From contig NZ_KQ434756.1 of NCBI RefSeq assembly GCF_001270745.1, positions 186,001 to 250,000 on the forward strand: a stretch of 64,000 bases of DNA. The letters are read 5' to 3'. Made by a program: the position numbers and the translations under genes. Source of the DNA: Jiangella muralis. GTDB taxonomy: Bacteria > Actinomycetota > Actinomycetes > Jiangellales > Jiangellaceae. Below, piece by piece: positions 47,819 through 56,467 of this stretch (its first letter is position 1; each line of letters begins with the position of its first letter). The notes beneath the pieces were generated by a model. The model was not told the DNA's origin. It did no database searches and saw nothing but the letters and a program-made list of their open reading frames with translations.

Positions 47819-49110
47819 GAGGTCTCCTTGATGGGCAGGGGTGGCACGACGACGTCGCCGGGCAGGATCGCACCGTGGGCGCGCAGGTCGCCGCGGATCA
47901 GGTCGAGCGGCAGGTCCAGGACGTCGCCGCCGCGGTCCACGGCGCGCGCCGCCATGACCCCGGCGGACTGGCCCATGGCCATGGACGACGCCTGCACCCG
48001 GTACGCGGACGACGCCTCCTGGTCGCCGCTGATGGCGCGACCGGCGACGACCAGCCGGGACGATCCGCGGGGGATCATCGCCGCGCGTGGGATGGTGGGC
48101 AGGGTGCCGTAGGCGAGCGGCCTGATGTCGATGCCGTCGCCGTCCGGCCGGTGCACGTCGATCGGATAGAAGCTGTAGCTGAGCGCGTCGGGCCACGCGC
48201 GGCCGCCGGCGTAGTCGTCCAGCGTGATGGTGGCGTGGCCGTCGATGGTCCAGCTCTCGCGGATGCCGGTCTCGATCGCCCACGACTCGATGACGACCCG
48301 CTCCAGGCCCGGCTGCCGCAGCAGGAACCGCAGGATCCGCAGCAGGGTACGGCGCCCGGCGACCTCGGCCGCCGTCTTGTCGCGGCTGGTGCCGCCCTGC
48401 ACGCCGGTGACGTGGATGGCGTTCTCGCCGCGGACCCGCAGGAACTTCGCGACGGGGTTGTGCGCGAGGTCGGCGGGCAGCAGGTCACCACTGCGCACCG
48501 CGTCGTCGTGCGCGGCCTGCACGGCGTCGACGTCGATGGCGGCGAGGTCGTAGCCACCGAGCCGGACCATGATGGTGCCCGGCTGGCGGCGCGGACGGGT
48601 CGAGCGGGGCAGCCCGGCGAGCGCGACGACGTCGGCGTCACCGGTGCAGTCGACGACCGCGCCGGCCCGGATCCGGTGCAGCCCGTCCTTGGTCGCGAGG
48701 GTCAGCCGCCACTCGGCGCCGTCCCACGCGGCCTCGGCCACGATGGCGTGCAGCAGCAGCTCCGCCCCCGAGCCGACCACCGTGTCGTCGAGCACGGCCG
48801 CCAGCACCGCCGGCGAGACCCGGACCTGCAGCCGATGGTGCGGCTGCTCCCACTGGGTGAAGTCGGGCAGCCGCAGGCCGGCCTCGCGGACCGAGCGCGT
48901 GACCGCCTCCCAGCCGATGCCGGCGATCACCTGCCGGCCCCACGCGTGGAACAGGCCCGGCAGCGACACCCCCGCCACCGTCGTCGTGCCGCCGAGCGCG
49001 CCGTTCTTCTCGACCAGCAGCGTGCGGGCGCCGAGCCGGGCCGCCTGCGTCGCCGCCGGCCCGCCCGCCGTCCCGCCGCCCGCGACGACGACGTCGTAGT
49101 AGGGCGTCAC
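47815..49110 (-). CDS. FAD-dependent oxidoreductase (FAD_oxidored type)
   Basis: A 431-residue flavoprotein. VVVAGGGTAGGPAATQAARL (about 8-27) is the GxGxxG FAD-binding fold, followed by LLVEKNGALGGTTTVAGV. VVDCTGDADVVALAG and VVAGRAISGDQEASSAYRVQ are the second FAD contact regions. The family is common in glycan utilisation loci, oxidising sugars or acting with polysaccharide lyases. The GTG at 49110 overlaps the IclR stop by four bases. Its substrate is unknown. Confidence 0.88.
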   Translation of the reverse strand: MTPYYDVVVAGGGTAGGPAATQAARLGARTLLVEKNGALGGTTTVAGVSLPGLFHAWGRQVIAGIGWEAVTRSVREAGLRLPDFTQWEQPHHRLQVRVSPAVLAAVLDDTVVGSGAELLLHAIVAEAAWDGAEWRLTLATKDGLHRIRAGAVVDCTGDADVVALAGLPRSTRPRRQPGTIMVRLGGYDLAAIDVDAVQAAHDDAVRSGDLLPADLAHNPVAKFLRVRGENAIHVTGVQGGTSRDKTAAEVAGRRTLLRILRFLLRQPGLERVVIESWAIETGIRESWTIDGHATITLDDYAGGRAWPDALSYSFYPIDVHRPDGDGIDIRPLAYGTLPTIPRAAMIPRGSSRLVVAGRAISGDQEASSAYRVQASSMAMGQSAGVMAARAVDRGGDVLDLPLDLIRGDLRAHGAILPGDVVVPPLPIKETS

Positions 49111-49940
49111 GCGCTCACCCGGCCCGGGTCGGCGCCGAGCATCAGCGACAGCTCGGCGGCGGCATCCACGACGTCGTCGCGCAGCGAGGCCGCGTGGGCG
49201 TCGGTGTGCCGGACGGACGGGTACCCGACGCAGACCGCCGCGATGGTGCGTCCGGTGTGATCGCGCACCGGCGCCGCGACGCCGTAGACGCCCGGCGCCT
49301 CCTCCTCGAGGTTGGTCGCGAACCCGTGCGTGGCGACGTCGTCCATGGCGTCCATCAGCCCGGCTTCGTCCGGCGGGTTGTCGTCGCGCCAAGGCGCCGA
49401 GCGCAGCATGGTCAGACGGTCCGGCCGCGGCTGCCCGGCGAACAGCACCTTGCCGGCCGCGGTGCGGTAGGGCGGGGTCGCCGAGGCGTCGACGAACCGG
49501 GCCGTCGTCGGGTCGATGGTGAGCAGCTGCGGGCCGACCAGCACGGCGATGTCGACCCGGCGGTAGCCGTGGAACACCGCCAGGTGCACCGTCTCCTGGG
49601 TGCGCTCCCAGAGCGTCCGCAGCACCGGCGCGGCCGCGGCGGACAGGTCGGTCTGCAGGACGAACCGGCGGTTGAGCTCGAAGAACCGCGAGCCCAGCAG
49701 GTAGTGCCGGCTGGTCGCGTGCTGGGCGACCAGCCCATGCGCCACCAGCGACGCCAGCAGCGTCCGCGCGGTCGACGCCGGCAACCCCACCTGCTGGGCG
49801 AGGTCGCCCAGGCCGATGCCGTGCGAGCCGACGCCGGCGACGACGTCGAGCAGGCCCACCGTGCGGTCGATCGCCTGGATGGCGGTCCGCGGCTCCGGGC
49901 GTGGGGCGGCCTTCGGTCGCGCGACGTCGTCGTCAGTCAT
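49107..49940 (-). CDS. IclR family transcriptional regulator
   Basis: A 277-residue regulator. AIDRTVGLLDVVAGVGSHGI and DLAQQVGLPASTARTLLASL form the N-terminal winged helix-turn-helix. The effector domain follows (PPYRTAAGKVLFAGQP, GVAAPVRDHTGRTIAAVCVG). It is the first gene of the sugar operon, so it likely controls its own operon, and the perfect palindrome at 49987-50011 is the obvious operator. ATG 49940 is the start; the longer frame upstream is not protein-like. Confidence 0.92.
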   Translation of the reverse strand: MTDDDVARPKAAPRPEPRTAIQAIDRTVGLLDVVAGVGSHGIGLGDLAQQVGLPASTARTLLASLVAHGLVAQHATSRHYLLGSRFFELNRRFVLQTDLSAAAAPVLRTLWERTQETVHLAVFHGYRRVDIAVLVGPQLLTIDPTTARFVDASATPPYRTAAGKVLFAGQPRPDRLTMLRSAPWRDDNPPDEAGLMDAMDDVATHGFATNLEEEAPGVYGVAAPVRDHTGRTIAAVCVGYPSVRHTDAHAASLRDDVVDAAAELSLMLGADPGRVSA

Positions 49941-49986
49941 GTCGTTCCGTTTCCGGCCGCGCCATCCGGCCGCTCGATTCGTTCGG

Positions 49987-50011
49987 CAATGTCGAAGCAC
50001 GTTCGACATTG
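49987..50011. promoter_or_regulatory. Palindromic operator candidate for the IclR regulator
   Basis: Perfect 10-bp arms caatgtcgaa (49987-49996) and ttcgacattg (50002-50011) around gcacg, 46 bases upstream of the iclR start. Length, symmetry and position fit an autoregulatory IclR site. Confidence 0.65.
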
Positions 50012-50126
50012 CGGCGAGCGTAGGACGCGCGTTGAATCGTGTCAATGACCCAGTTCCGGGACAGCGCTTGCGCACGGCGGGCGGATCGGCGGAGGGTGTG
50101 GGGATCCGATCCGGCGAGGGAACGAG

Positions 50127-50963
50127 GTGCCGATGCTCCGATTCCGCCCGGCCGCGACGTCCGACCGCGGCCTGGTGCGCGACAACAACGAGGACTCCGG
50201 CTACGCCAGCGCCGGGCTGCTGCTGGTCGCCGACGGCGTGGGCGGCAACGCGGCGGGCGAGGTCGCGTCGGCCAGCGTCGCGCACGTCATCGCATCGTTC
50301 GTACTCGGGTCGCGGGAGCGGCAGGACCCGGTCGCGTTGCTCAGCGACGCCGTCGGGTTCGCGTTCGCGCATCTCAGCGACGGCGTGCGGCGTGACCCCG
50401 CCCGCGCCGGCATGGCGACGACGCTGACGGCGCTGCTCGCGGACGGCGACGGGTTCACCCTCGCGCACGTCGGCGACTCCCGCGGCTACCTGCTGCGCGG
50501 GCCGGTTCTGCAGCAGCTCACCCGCGACGACACCCTCGTGCAGGAACTGGTCGACGAGGGCCGCATCACGCGCCAGGACATCCCGACGCACCCGTACCGC
50601 TCGGTCGTCGTCCGGTCGGTCACCGCCGGGACGACGCCGGACGTGACCATCGCCCGGGTCGCCCTCGTGCCCGGTGACCGCGTCCTGCTGTGCAGCGACG
50701 GCCTCACCGACTTCGTCCCCGAGCACGTCATCGGCGACCTGCTCGACGTCGGCACGCCGACCGTCGCGGCGCAGCGGCTGGTCGACGCCGCGCTGGCGGC
50801 CGGCGGCCGCGACAACGTCACCTGCATCGTCGGCGACGTCGACGAGGGCAACCCGCACGTCCGCAACGGCCACCTCGTCGGCGCGCACCGGAACCCGGTG
50901 AACCTCATCGACCCGGCGGCCGCGCTGGCGCAGAGCCTCGCCCGCGCCGCCACCGTCGGCTGA
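50127..50963 (+). CDS. PP2C-type protein serine/threonine phosphatase
   Basis: A 278-residue cytoplasmic phosphatase. The PP2C metal motifs appear in order: VRDNNEDSG (17-25), VADGVGGNAAGE (34-45), AHVGDSRGYL (113-122), LCSDGLTDFV (around 193-202) and RDNVTCIVGDV (around 232-242). No membrane segment or sensor domain is visible. Translation starts at GTG 50127 or ATG 50133, both following a gaggg/acgag purine stretch. A single gene with no kinase nearby. Confidence 0.93.
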   Translation: MPMLRFRPAATSDRGLVRDNNEDSGYASAGLLLVADGVGGNAAGEVASASVAHVIASFVLGSRERQDPVALLSDAVGFAFAHLSDGVRRDPARAGMATTLTALLADGDGFTLAHVGDSRGYLLRGPVLQQLTRDDTLVQELVDEGRITRQDIPTHPYRSVVVRSVTAGTTPDVTIARVALVPGDRVLLCSDGLTDFVPEHVIGDLLDVGTPTVAAQRLVDAALAAGGRDNVTCIVGDVDEGNPHVRNGHLVGAHRNPVNLIDPAAALAQSLARAATVG

Positions 50964-51068
50964 CCCGACCCGGGCCGGTCGGCCGCGGGGCGACCGGCCC
51001 CCGGGTTGACCGGCCCCGCACCCCGTCGCGGGCACGGCCGGCCGCTGGCTGCGGCCGGCCAGAGACCG

Positions 51069-52478
51069 TCAGGCCGGGTCGGGCACCCGCTCGTGATCGC
51101 CGTCGGGCCCGGGCAGGACGACGCGGAGGTCGCCGTCGGGGCCACTGCCGGGACCGCCGTCGCGGTCGCCGCCGGGGTCGCCGCCCGGCTCGTCGCGCAG
51201 CGGGTGGGCCAGCTCGTCGGCCGGGAGCTTCGCCCAGATGATCGCCACGACGGCCACCAGCGCCGGCACCACGCCCGCGATGACGAACGTCGCCCGCAAC
51301 CCGATGACCTGGGAGATCGGGCCCGCCAGTGCCATGGACACCGGCATGAGCGAGATGGACACGAAGAAGTCGAGGCTGGCGACCCGGCCGAGCAGCGCCG
51401 GCGGCACCCGTCGCTGCAGCAGCGTCCCCCAGATGACCATGGGCGCGGAGAACATGGCCCCGAGCAGGAACGCCGACCCGATGACCACCCAGACCGACCC
51501 GGCGAACCCGATGATGATCATCGGCAGGCAGCCGACGCCCCAGAGCAGGTTCATCCAGGTGAGGTAGCGGCGCGGCATGCGCATGGACGCCATGATCAGC
51601 GAGCCGACCGCGCCGCCGATGCCGAACGCGCCCAGCACCCATGCGTGGTCGCCGGGGCCACCGCCGAGGCGGTCTTTGATGATGAACGGCGTCAGCACCT
51701 CGAGCGGGCCCATGAGCACCAGGATCATCATGCTGGCGAACAGCAGCGTCGCCAGCAGCCACGGCGTGCGCCACATGTACGCGAGCCCCTCGCGCATGTC
51801 GGCGAGCGCGGTGCGGACGGGGTGCGCGACGGCCTCGGCCGGCAGCTCGCGGCGGACCGCCGTCTTCGGGACCGTCGTCAGCGCCAGCAGGCCCAGCGCC
51901 GCCGCGCCGGCCGCGACCAGCACGGCCGACCCGGGGTTGGCCATGCCCACGACGGCGCCGGCGACGGCCGGTCCGAGCGCCTGGCCGATGGTGGGCCGGA
52001 CCATGCCCTCGAACCCGTTGACCGCCATGAGGTCGGACTCGGGCACCAGCGCCGGCAGCCACGCGGAGTAGGCCGGGTAGTAGAACGCCATGCCGACGCC
52101 GGTGACGAACGCGACCACGGCCAGGTGCCACAGCCGCGTGACGTCGGTGAGCGAGAGCAGCGCCACCAGCGACATGCCGCCCAGTTCGATGCCGGCGACG
52201 CACATCAGGATGGTCTTCTGCGGCACGCGGTCGGCGACGACGCCGGCCAGCAGCGCCGGCAGCAGCACGCCGAGGGCCGACGCCGTGGAGACGACCGAGA
52301 GCTGGGCCGGCCCGCCGCCGAGGCGGATGACCTCCCACACCTGCGCGACGATCCAGACACCCGAGGCGAACGTCGACAGCACCAGGGCCACCGCCAGGCG
52401 GCGGTAGGCCGGGGTGCGGAACGGCGTCAGCGCGCGCGGCAGTTGCCGGCCGGTGGCGACGGGTGGTGTGTCAGTCAT
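51069..52478 (-). CDS. MFS exporter (EntS/MFS_3-like)
   Basis: A 469-residue transporter with about 12 hydrophobic segments. PAYRRLAVALVLSTFASGVW starts the first helix, and the loop VVADRVPQKTILM carries the MFS motif. LLQRRVPPALLGRVASLDFF is typical of the EntS/macrolide-exporter branch. A hydrophilic tail rich in Asp, Gly and Pro ends the protein. ATG 52478 is chosen because ggagg precedes it. Lies in the same direction as the VOC gene and may share its TetR control; such pairs often serve drug resistance, but the substrate is not known. Confidence 0.9.
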   Translation of the reverse strand: MTDTPPVATGRQLPRALTPFRTPAYRRLAVALVLSTFASGVWIVAQVWEVIRLGGGPAQLSVVSTASALGVLLPALLAGVVADRVPQKTILMCVAGIELGGMSLVALLSLTDVTRLWHLAVVAFVTGVGMAFYYPAYSAWLPALVPESDLMAVNGFEGMVRPTIGQALGPAVAGAVVGMANPGSAVLVAAGAAALGLLALTTVPKTAVRRELPAEAVAHPVRTALADMREGLAYMWRTPWLLATLLFASMMILVLMGPLEVLTPFIIKDRLGGGPGDHAWVLGAFGIGGAVGSLIMASMRMPRRYLTWMNLLWGVGCLPMIIIGFAGSVWVVIGSAFLLGAMFSAPMVIWGTLLQRRVPPALLGRVASLDFFVSISLMPVSMALAGPISQVIGLRATFVIAGVVPALVAVVAIIWAKLPADELAHPLRDEPGGDPGGDRDGGPGSGPDGDLRVVLPGPDGDHERVPDPA

Positions 52479-52551
52479 CGTGGGTCCTCCGCGAATGATT
52501 GTGCCGATACCGACTGACAAAGTCGCTCGAATTCATCGCCGCGGGCCGGGC

Positions 52552-52944
52552 TCAGGCGGCGTCGGGGTCCATCCAGACCAGCTCCCAGTGGTGACCGTCC
52601 GGGTCGAGGAAGCTGCGGCCGTACATGAAGCCCTCGTCGAACGGGTCCTTGGCCTTCTCGCCGCCGGCCGCCAGCGCCTTCTCGGCCAGCTCGTCGACCT
52701 CCTCGCGAGAGTCGACGTTGACCGCGAGGATCGCCTGGGTGCCGGACGTCGAGACGCCGTTCACCACCGACTCGGCGAAGAAGCTCTCGGTCAGGGCCAT
52801 GACGTAGATCGTGTCGGTGACGGCGACGCAGGCGGCCTGCTCGTTGGAGAACTCCTCCACGAGGGTGAAGCCGATCGCCGTGTAGAAGTCAGCGGCGCGG
52901 GAGACGTCCTGGGTGCGCACGTTGACGAAGAGCTTGCGGGACAT
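52552..52944 (-). CDS. VOC family protein (PhnB/DUF1428-like lactoylglutathione-lyase relative)
   Basis: A 130-residue single-domain VOC protein: KLFVNVRTQDVSRAADFYTA opens the first module, and MYGRSFLDPDGHHWELVWMD closes the second with the metal-site residues H and E. An enzyme or resistance-type binding protein; function unknown. Start ATG 52944 follows aggtggg. It is divergent from the TetR gene. Confidence 0.88.
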   Translation of the reverse strand: MSRKLFVNVRTQDVSRAADFYTAIGFTLVEEFSNEQAACVAVTDTIYVMALTESFFAESVVNGVSTSGTQAILAVNVDSREEVDELAEKALAAGGEKAKDPFDEGFMYGRSFLDPDGHHWELVWMDPDAA

Positions 52945-52997
52945 GCTGCCCACCTTCCTGATCTGTGTCCGCCGGTCAACTGTTTCCGGCTGAGGAC

Positions 52998-53020
52998 AAC
53001 AGTGTCCTACCGATACTGTT
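52998..53020. promoter_or_regulatory. Operator-like dyad between the VOC and TetR genes
   Basis: Half-sites aacagtgt (52998-53005) and atactgtt (53013-53020) are inverted repeats with 7 of 8 matches. A further acagt half-site lies at 53042-53046. The position between divergent genes suits binding by the TetR protein. Confidence 0.4.
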
Positions 53021-53070
53021 TCCGCAAGACTCTATTTTGATACAGTTCTCGCCAACGGAAGCGAGGGCAC

Positions 53071-53781
53071 ATGGTGATGGACGAGGACACGGCCGCCGAT
53101 GGCACGATCCAGCTGCTCTGGGGGCTGCGAGAGGGACCGACGCGAGGGCCGAAGCCGGTGCTCAGCCTCGAGCGCATCGCTCAGGCGGCGGTCGATCTCG
53201 CCGACGCCGAAGGGCTCGGGGCGGTCTCCATGCAACGCGTCGCCGCCGACCTCGACTTCACCAAGATGTCGCTCTACCGCTACGTCACCGGCAAGGACGA
53301 GCTGGTCGCGGCCATGATCGACCTCGCCGTCGGCACGCCGCCCACGCTCGCCGACCTGCCCGGGCCGAGCTGGCGGCCGCGCATCGAGGCGTGGGTGCGG
53401 CTGCTCGCGCAGACGTGGGAGGCGCACCCCTGGCTGCCCTGGGTCACCATGGGCGACCGCGTCATGGGCCCCCACGAGACCGGCTGGACGGAGCTGTCGG
53501 CGGCCGCGCTCGCCGAGACCGGGCTGACCGTCCCGGAGCGCATGAGCCTCGCCCGCATGCTCGGCGGCCACGTCCGCACCACCATGTCCGTGTTGACCGC
53601 CGGCACCCAGCCGTGGGTCAACCGGCGCCAGGCGGCGCTGCTGCGCGAGCACGCCGATCGCTACCCGACGCTGTGCGCCATGCTCGACAGCGAGGGGGCG
53701 CCACCGGACAACGGCCGCGACTTCGGCCTGCGCCTCATCCTCGACGGCGTCGAGCGCCTCGTCGCCGATCGGGCCGGCTGA
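53071..53781 (+). CDS. TetR/AcrR family regulator (TetR_C_1 class)
   Basis: A 236-residue repressor. SLERIAQAAVDLADAEGLGAVSMQRVAADL and TKMSLYRYVTGKDELV form the DNA-binding domain (about 30-88). The C-terminal ligand domain is that of the tetracycline-repressor-like group (RPRIEAWVRLLAQTWEAHPW). Divergent from the VOC gene and the MFS exporter, which are probably its targets. GTG or ATG alternatives near the start do not change the domain. Confidence 0.92.
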   Translation: MVMDEDTAADGTIQLLWGLREGPTRGPKPVLSLERIAQAAVDLADAEGLGAVSMQRVAADLDFTKMSLYRYVTGKDELVAAMIDLAVGTPPTLADLPGPSWRPRIEAWVRLLAQTWEAHPWLPWVTMGDRVMGPHETGWTELSAAALAETGLTVPERMSLARMLGGHVRTTMSVLTAGTQPWVNRRQAALLREHADRYPTLCAMLDSEGAPPDNGRDFGLRLILDGVERLVADRAG

Positions 53782-53833
53782 CCCCCGGCCGGCCAGGGTG
53801 GCGATTCCCGTGCTCAGCCGTGACACTAGAGGC

Positions 53834-54283
53834 GTGAATGTCGACGACGACGTCGCCGCCGTCGAGCGTGCACTCGACCGCCTGCGCGCCCGCGGCCACC
53901 GCATCACCGGCGCCCGGCACGCGGTCATCGAGGCGCTGGCGACCGTCGACGGCCATCCGAGCGCCGAGCAGCTGTCCGGGCAGGTCCGCGAGCTGCACCC
54001 GACGGTGCACCGCGCCACCGTCTACCGCACGCTCGAGACGCTGGCCACGCTCGGCGTCGTCACACAGGTGCACGTCGGCGGCGGCGCCACCACCTACCAT
54101 CTGGGCGCCGACGCCACCGGGCACGACGACCACCTGCACGCGAGCTGCCGGGTCTGCGGCCGCATCATCGACCTCCCGAGCGACCTGCTCGACCCGATCG
54201 AACGGCGGCTGGCCGACGAGAACGACTTCCAGCTCGACCCGCCGCACATCGCGTTGTCCGGCACCTGCCGGCGCTGCCAGTAG
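53834..54283 (+). CDS. Fur family metalloregulator
   Basis: About 149 residues from GTG 53834 (an ATG at 53798 would add 12). The winged helix GHRITGARHAVIEALATVDG and HRATVYRTLETLATLGVV is standard Fur. HDDHLHASCRVCGRIIDLP and the closing SGTCRRCQ supply the two CxxC structural-zinc pairs and the His-rich regulatory site. It could be Fur, Zur or a peroxide sensor; the residues visible do not decide this. No target gene is adjacent; its stop abuts the stop of the EEP gene. Confidence 0.92.
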   Translation: MNVDDDVAAVERALDRLRARGHRITGARHAVIEALATVDGHPSAEQLSGQVRELHPTVHRATVYRTLETLATLGVVTQVHVGGGATTYHLGADATGHDDHLHASCRVCGRIIDLPSDLLDPIERRLADENDFQLDPPHIALSGTCRRCQ

Positions 54284-55039
54284 TCAGGCGTCCAGCCGCA
54301 GCGTCGCACGGACCGGCCAGTGGTCCGACGGCAGCCGGCCGCCCGGCCGCTCCTGCACGACCTCGGCGTCCTCGAACGTCCAGTGCGGGCTGGCCAGGAT
54401 GTGGTCGATGCGCCGTCCGTCCGTCGCGCCGGTGAAGTGGTGCATCGTCCCGCCGGTCAGGGGCGCGGGCCGGAGCCCGGCGTCCAGCAGCGGCTGCAGA
54501 GCTTGGTCGCGGGGCCCGGCGTTGAAGTCGCCCATGACGACGACGGGGACGTCAGGGTCCAGCCAGCCGGCCAGCTGCCGGGTCGACGCGACCCGGTTGG
54601 CGGTGTGCCGTTCGTCGAGGTGGGTGTTGACGACGGTGAACTCGCGGGCGGTGCGCTGGTCGCGGCAGCGCAGCAGGGTCGCGATGCGCGGGAACGACGC
54701 GTCCGGCAGCGCCGTCGCGGGCACGTCGGGGGTGTCGCCGTACCAGCGGGTGCGGTGGTCGAGGACGCGGATGAACCCGCCGCTGACGGCGACCGGGCTG
54801 TGCTCGCCGGACCGGCCGCCGCCACGGCCCTGTGTGAACCACTGCAGGCCGGGCAGCCGCCGGGCGAGGTACGCGCGCTGGAACTCGTAGACCTCCTGCA
54901 GGCCCAGCACGTCCGCGCCCAGCCCGCCGATGGCCGCGGCCGTGGCGCCGCGCCGGAACCACCACGAGTTCCACCCGTCGAGGGCACGGCCGTTGCGGAT
55001 GTTGAACGTCGCGACACGCAGCTGCAGACCCGGCTCCAC
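54284..55039 (-). CDS. Endonuclease/exonuclease/phosphatase (EEP) family hydrolase
   Basis: A 251-residue EEP-fold protein. Metal and catalytic motifs are ATFNIR (9-14), GLQEVYEF, VNTHLDE, VMGDFNAGP, IDHILAS and PSDHWPV. Members act on nucleic acids, sphingomyelin or inositol phosphates. The absence of a signal peptide suggests a cytoplasmic role. Substrate unknown. Confidence 0.9.
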   Translation of the reverse strand: MEPGLQLRVATFNIRNGRALDGWNSWWFRRGATAAAIGGLGADVLGLQEVYEFQRAYLARRLPGLQWFTQGRGGGRSGEHSPVAVSGGFIRVLDHRTRWYGDTPDVPATALPDASFPRIATLLRCRDQRTAREFTVVNTHLDERHTANRVASTRQLAGWLDPDVPVVVMGDFNAGPRDQALQPLLDAGLRPAPLTGGTMHHFTGATDGRRIDHILASPHWTFEDAEVVQERPGGRLPSDHWPVRATLRLDA

Positions 55040-55055
55040 GGCGGCAGCGTAGCGG

Positions 55056-55799
55056 TCACGTGCGGACGGCGCCGGTCCGCCGCAGCAGCCCGGCGAACCG
55101 GACGGCGTCGCGCACGGCCGCGCCGCCGGGGTCGTTGTTGAAGTAGACGAAGACGTCCTCGCCGCCGGGCCACGTCCTGGCCAGCCGGTCCGCCCAGCCG
55201 CGCAGCGCCTGCCCGCCGTACGCCGGCCATGGCCGCGCCGCGCCCTCGTGCATCCGCAGGTAGCCCCAGCAGGCCGTCCGCCACAGCGGCGTGACCGGCC
55301 GGCCCCGCCGGTCGGCCCAGCACAACGCCGCGCCGTGCCGCTCCAGCAGTGCCCGGACCTCGTCGGACCACCACGACTCGTGTCGCGGCTCGACCGCCAC
55401 CCGCACGCCGCGCGGGAACCCCGTCAGGCAGCGGTCCAACCGGTCCGGCTCGGCGGGCACGTTCGGCGGCAGCTGCAGCAGGACCGGCCCGAGCCGGTCG
55501 CCCAGTCCCGAGGCGACGTCGAGGAGCCGGCGCACCGGCTCCTCCGGGTCGCGCAGCCGCCGGATGTGCGTCAGGTACCGGCTCGCCTTCACCGCCATGA
55601 CGAAGCCGGCGGGCAACCGCTCGCGCCACGACTCGAACGTCTCGCGCCGCGGCAGCCGGTAGAACGCGCCGTTGTTCTCGACCGTCGCGAACTCCTCGGC
55701 GTACCGCTCCAGCCAGCGCCGTTGGGCCAGCCCGGGCGGATACAGCACGCCGCGCCAGGAGTCGTACTGCCAGCCCGACGTCCCCACGCGCACCACCAT
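55056..55799 (-). CDS. DUF72 family protein
   Basis: A 247-residue TIM-barrel-like protein. VRVGTSGWQYDSWRGVLYPP is the diagnostic DUF72 start, FATVENNGAFYRLP and FVMAVKASRYLTHIRRL follow, and YFNNDPGGAAVRDAVRFAGLL closes the domain. The family has no established biochemical function. ATG 55799 is chosen because the family begins at this point; an ATG at 55817 adds six residues. 16 bases separate it from the EEP gene, so they probably form an operon. Confidence 0.9.
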   Translation of the reverse strand: MVVRVGTSGWQYDSWRGVLYPPGLAQRRWLERYAEEFATVENNGAFYRLPRRETFESWRERLPAGFVMAVKASRYLTHIRRLRDPEEPVRRLLDVASGLGDRLGPVLLQLPPNVPAEPDRLDRCLTGFPRGVRVAVEPRHESWWSDEVRALLERHGAALCWADRRGRPVTPLWRTACWGYLRMHEGAARPWPAYGGQALRGWADRLARTWPGGEDVFVYFNNDPGGAAVRDAVRFAGLLRRTGAVRT

Positions 55800-56467
55800 G
55801 GCCGGTTCCGTGCCCATTCGCGGCCGGTTCGAACGCGCGGCGTCGTCTGCGCCTTCAATAGGCTCGAGTGTTCCTATCAAGAGTTGAGCGTGCCCCATCT
55901 GCGAACGAGGTCGGTGCTGACATGGACTGGAGCGAGCCCGCCGCGGCGGTGATGTCTCACGGCACCGCTGCCGTGATCCGCGCACGAGGTCAACAGTTGG
56001 CCGCTACCAGCGGAGCACGTCTCACTATTCGGCTCAGCGGCGCGGTGACGGGAGACTGGGTACACCTGGCCGCGTACCGTCGCCGGGTTAGTCGTGCGCC
56101 GATGCGCACCTCGGTCGTCATGATCATCCACGTTTTGGGCTGCTATCACGTCACGAAACGTGGATGATCATGGTCCCCGCCGCCCGAGCTCCCGACTGAA
56201 CCTTCCGGCGCGACCCGCTCACCGGCTACCGCAACAGGACTCAGCCAACTGGCCGACACCAGCGCCGCCATCCGCCATTGGACGGGAACTGGGTCGGCTG
56301 GTTCAAGGTCGAGCAGCCGCAACGGATGGCGGCCGCAGGCGAGCCGATCGTCGGCGAGTGGGGCTCTCGCGTCAGCGCGGGCGGCTCGGCGGCACCACGC
56401 ACGCACGGGCGGGGCGACCGCCCGGTCACCCGCGCCGTCGCCCCGCCCCGCCCCTCCCGCGGTCACG
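55800..56467. other. Long intergenic region with one inverted repeat
   Basis: About 670 bases between the DUF72 gene and the ABC permease. Apart from the long inverted repeat at 56119-56172, I find no reliable gene, RNA or terminator. The right part is repetitive in GC-rich runs just before the permease stop. Confidence 0.5.
56119..56172. repeat. Intergenic inverted repeat (type 3)
   Basis: Perfect 17-bp arms catgatcatccacgttt (56119-56135) and aaacgtggatgatcatg (56156-56172) with a 20-base spacer. The arms share catgatcat with the dyad at 62946-62998. Confidence 0.85.

Noticed and set aside
55868-56167. Plus-strand frame of 99 codons starting MFLSRVERAP
   Set aside because: No ribosome site, no family, and its end runs into the inverted repeat; coding character is doubtful.
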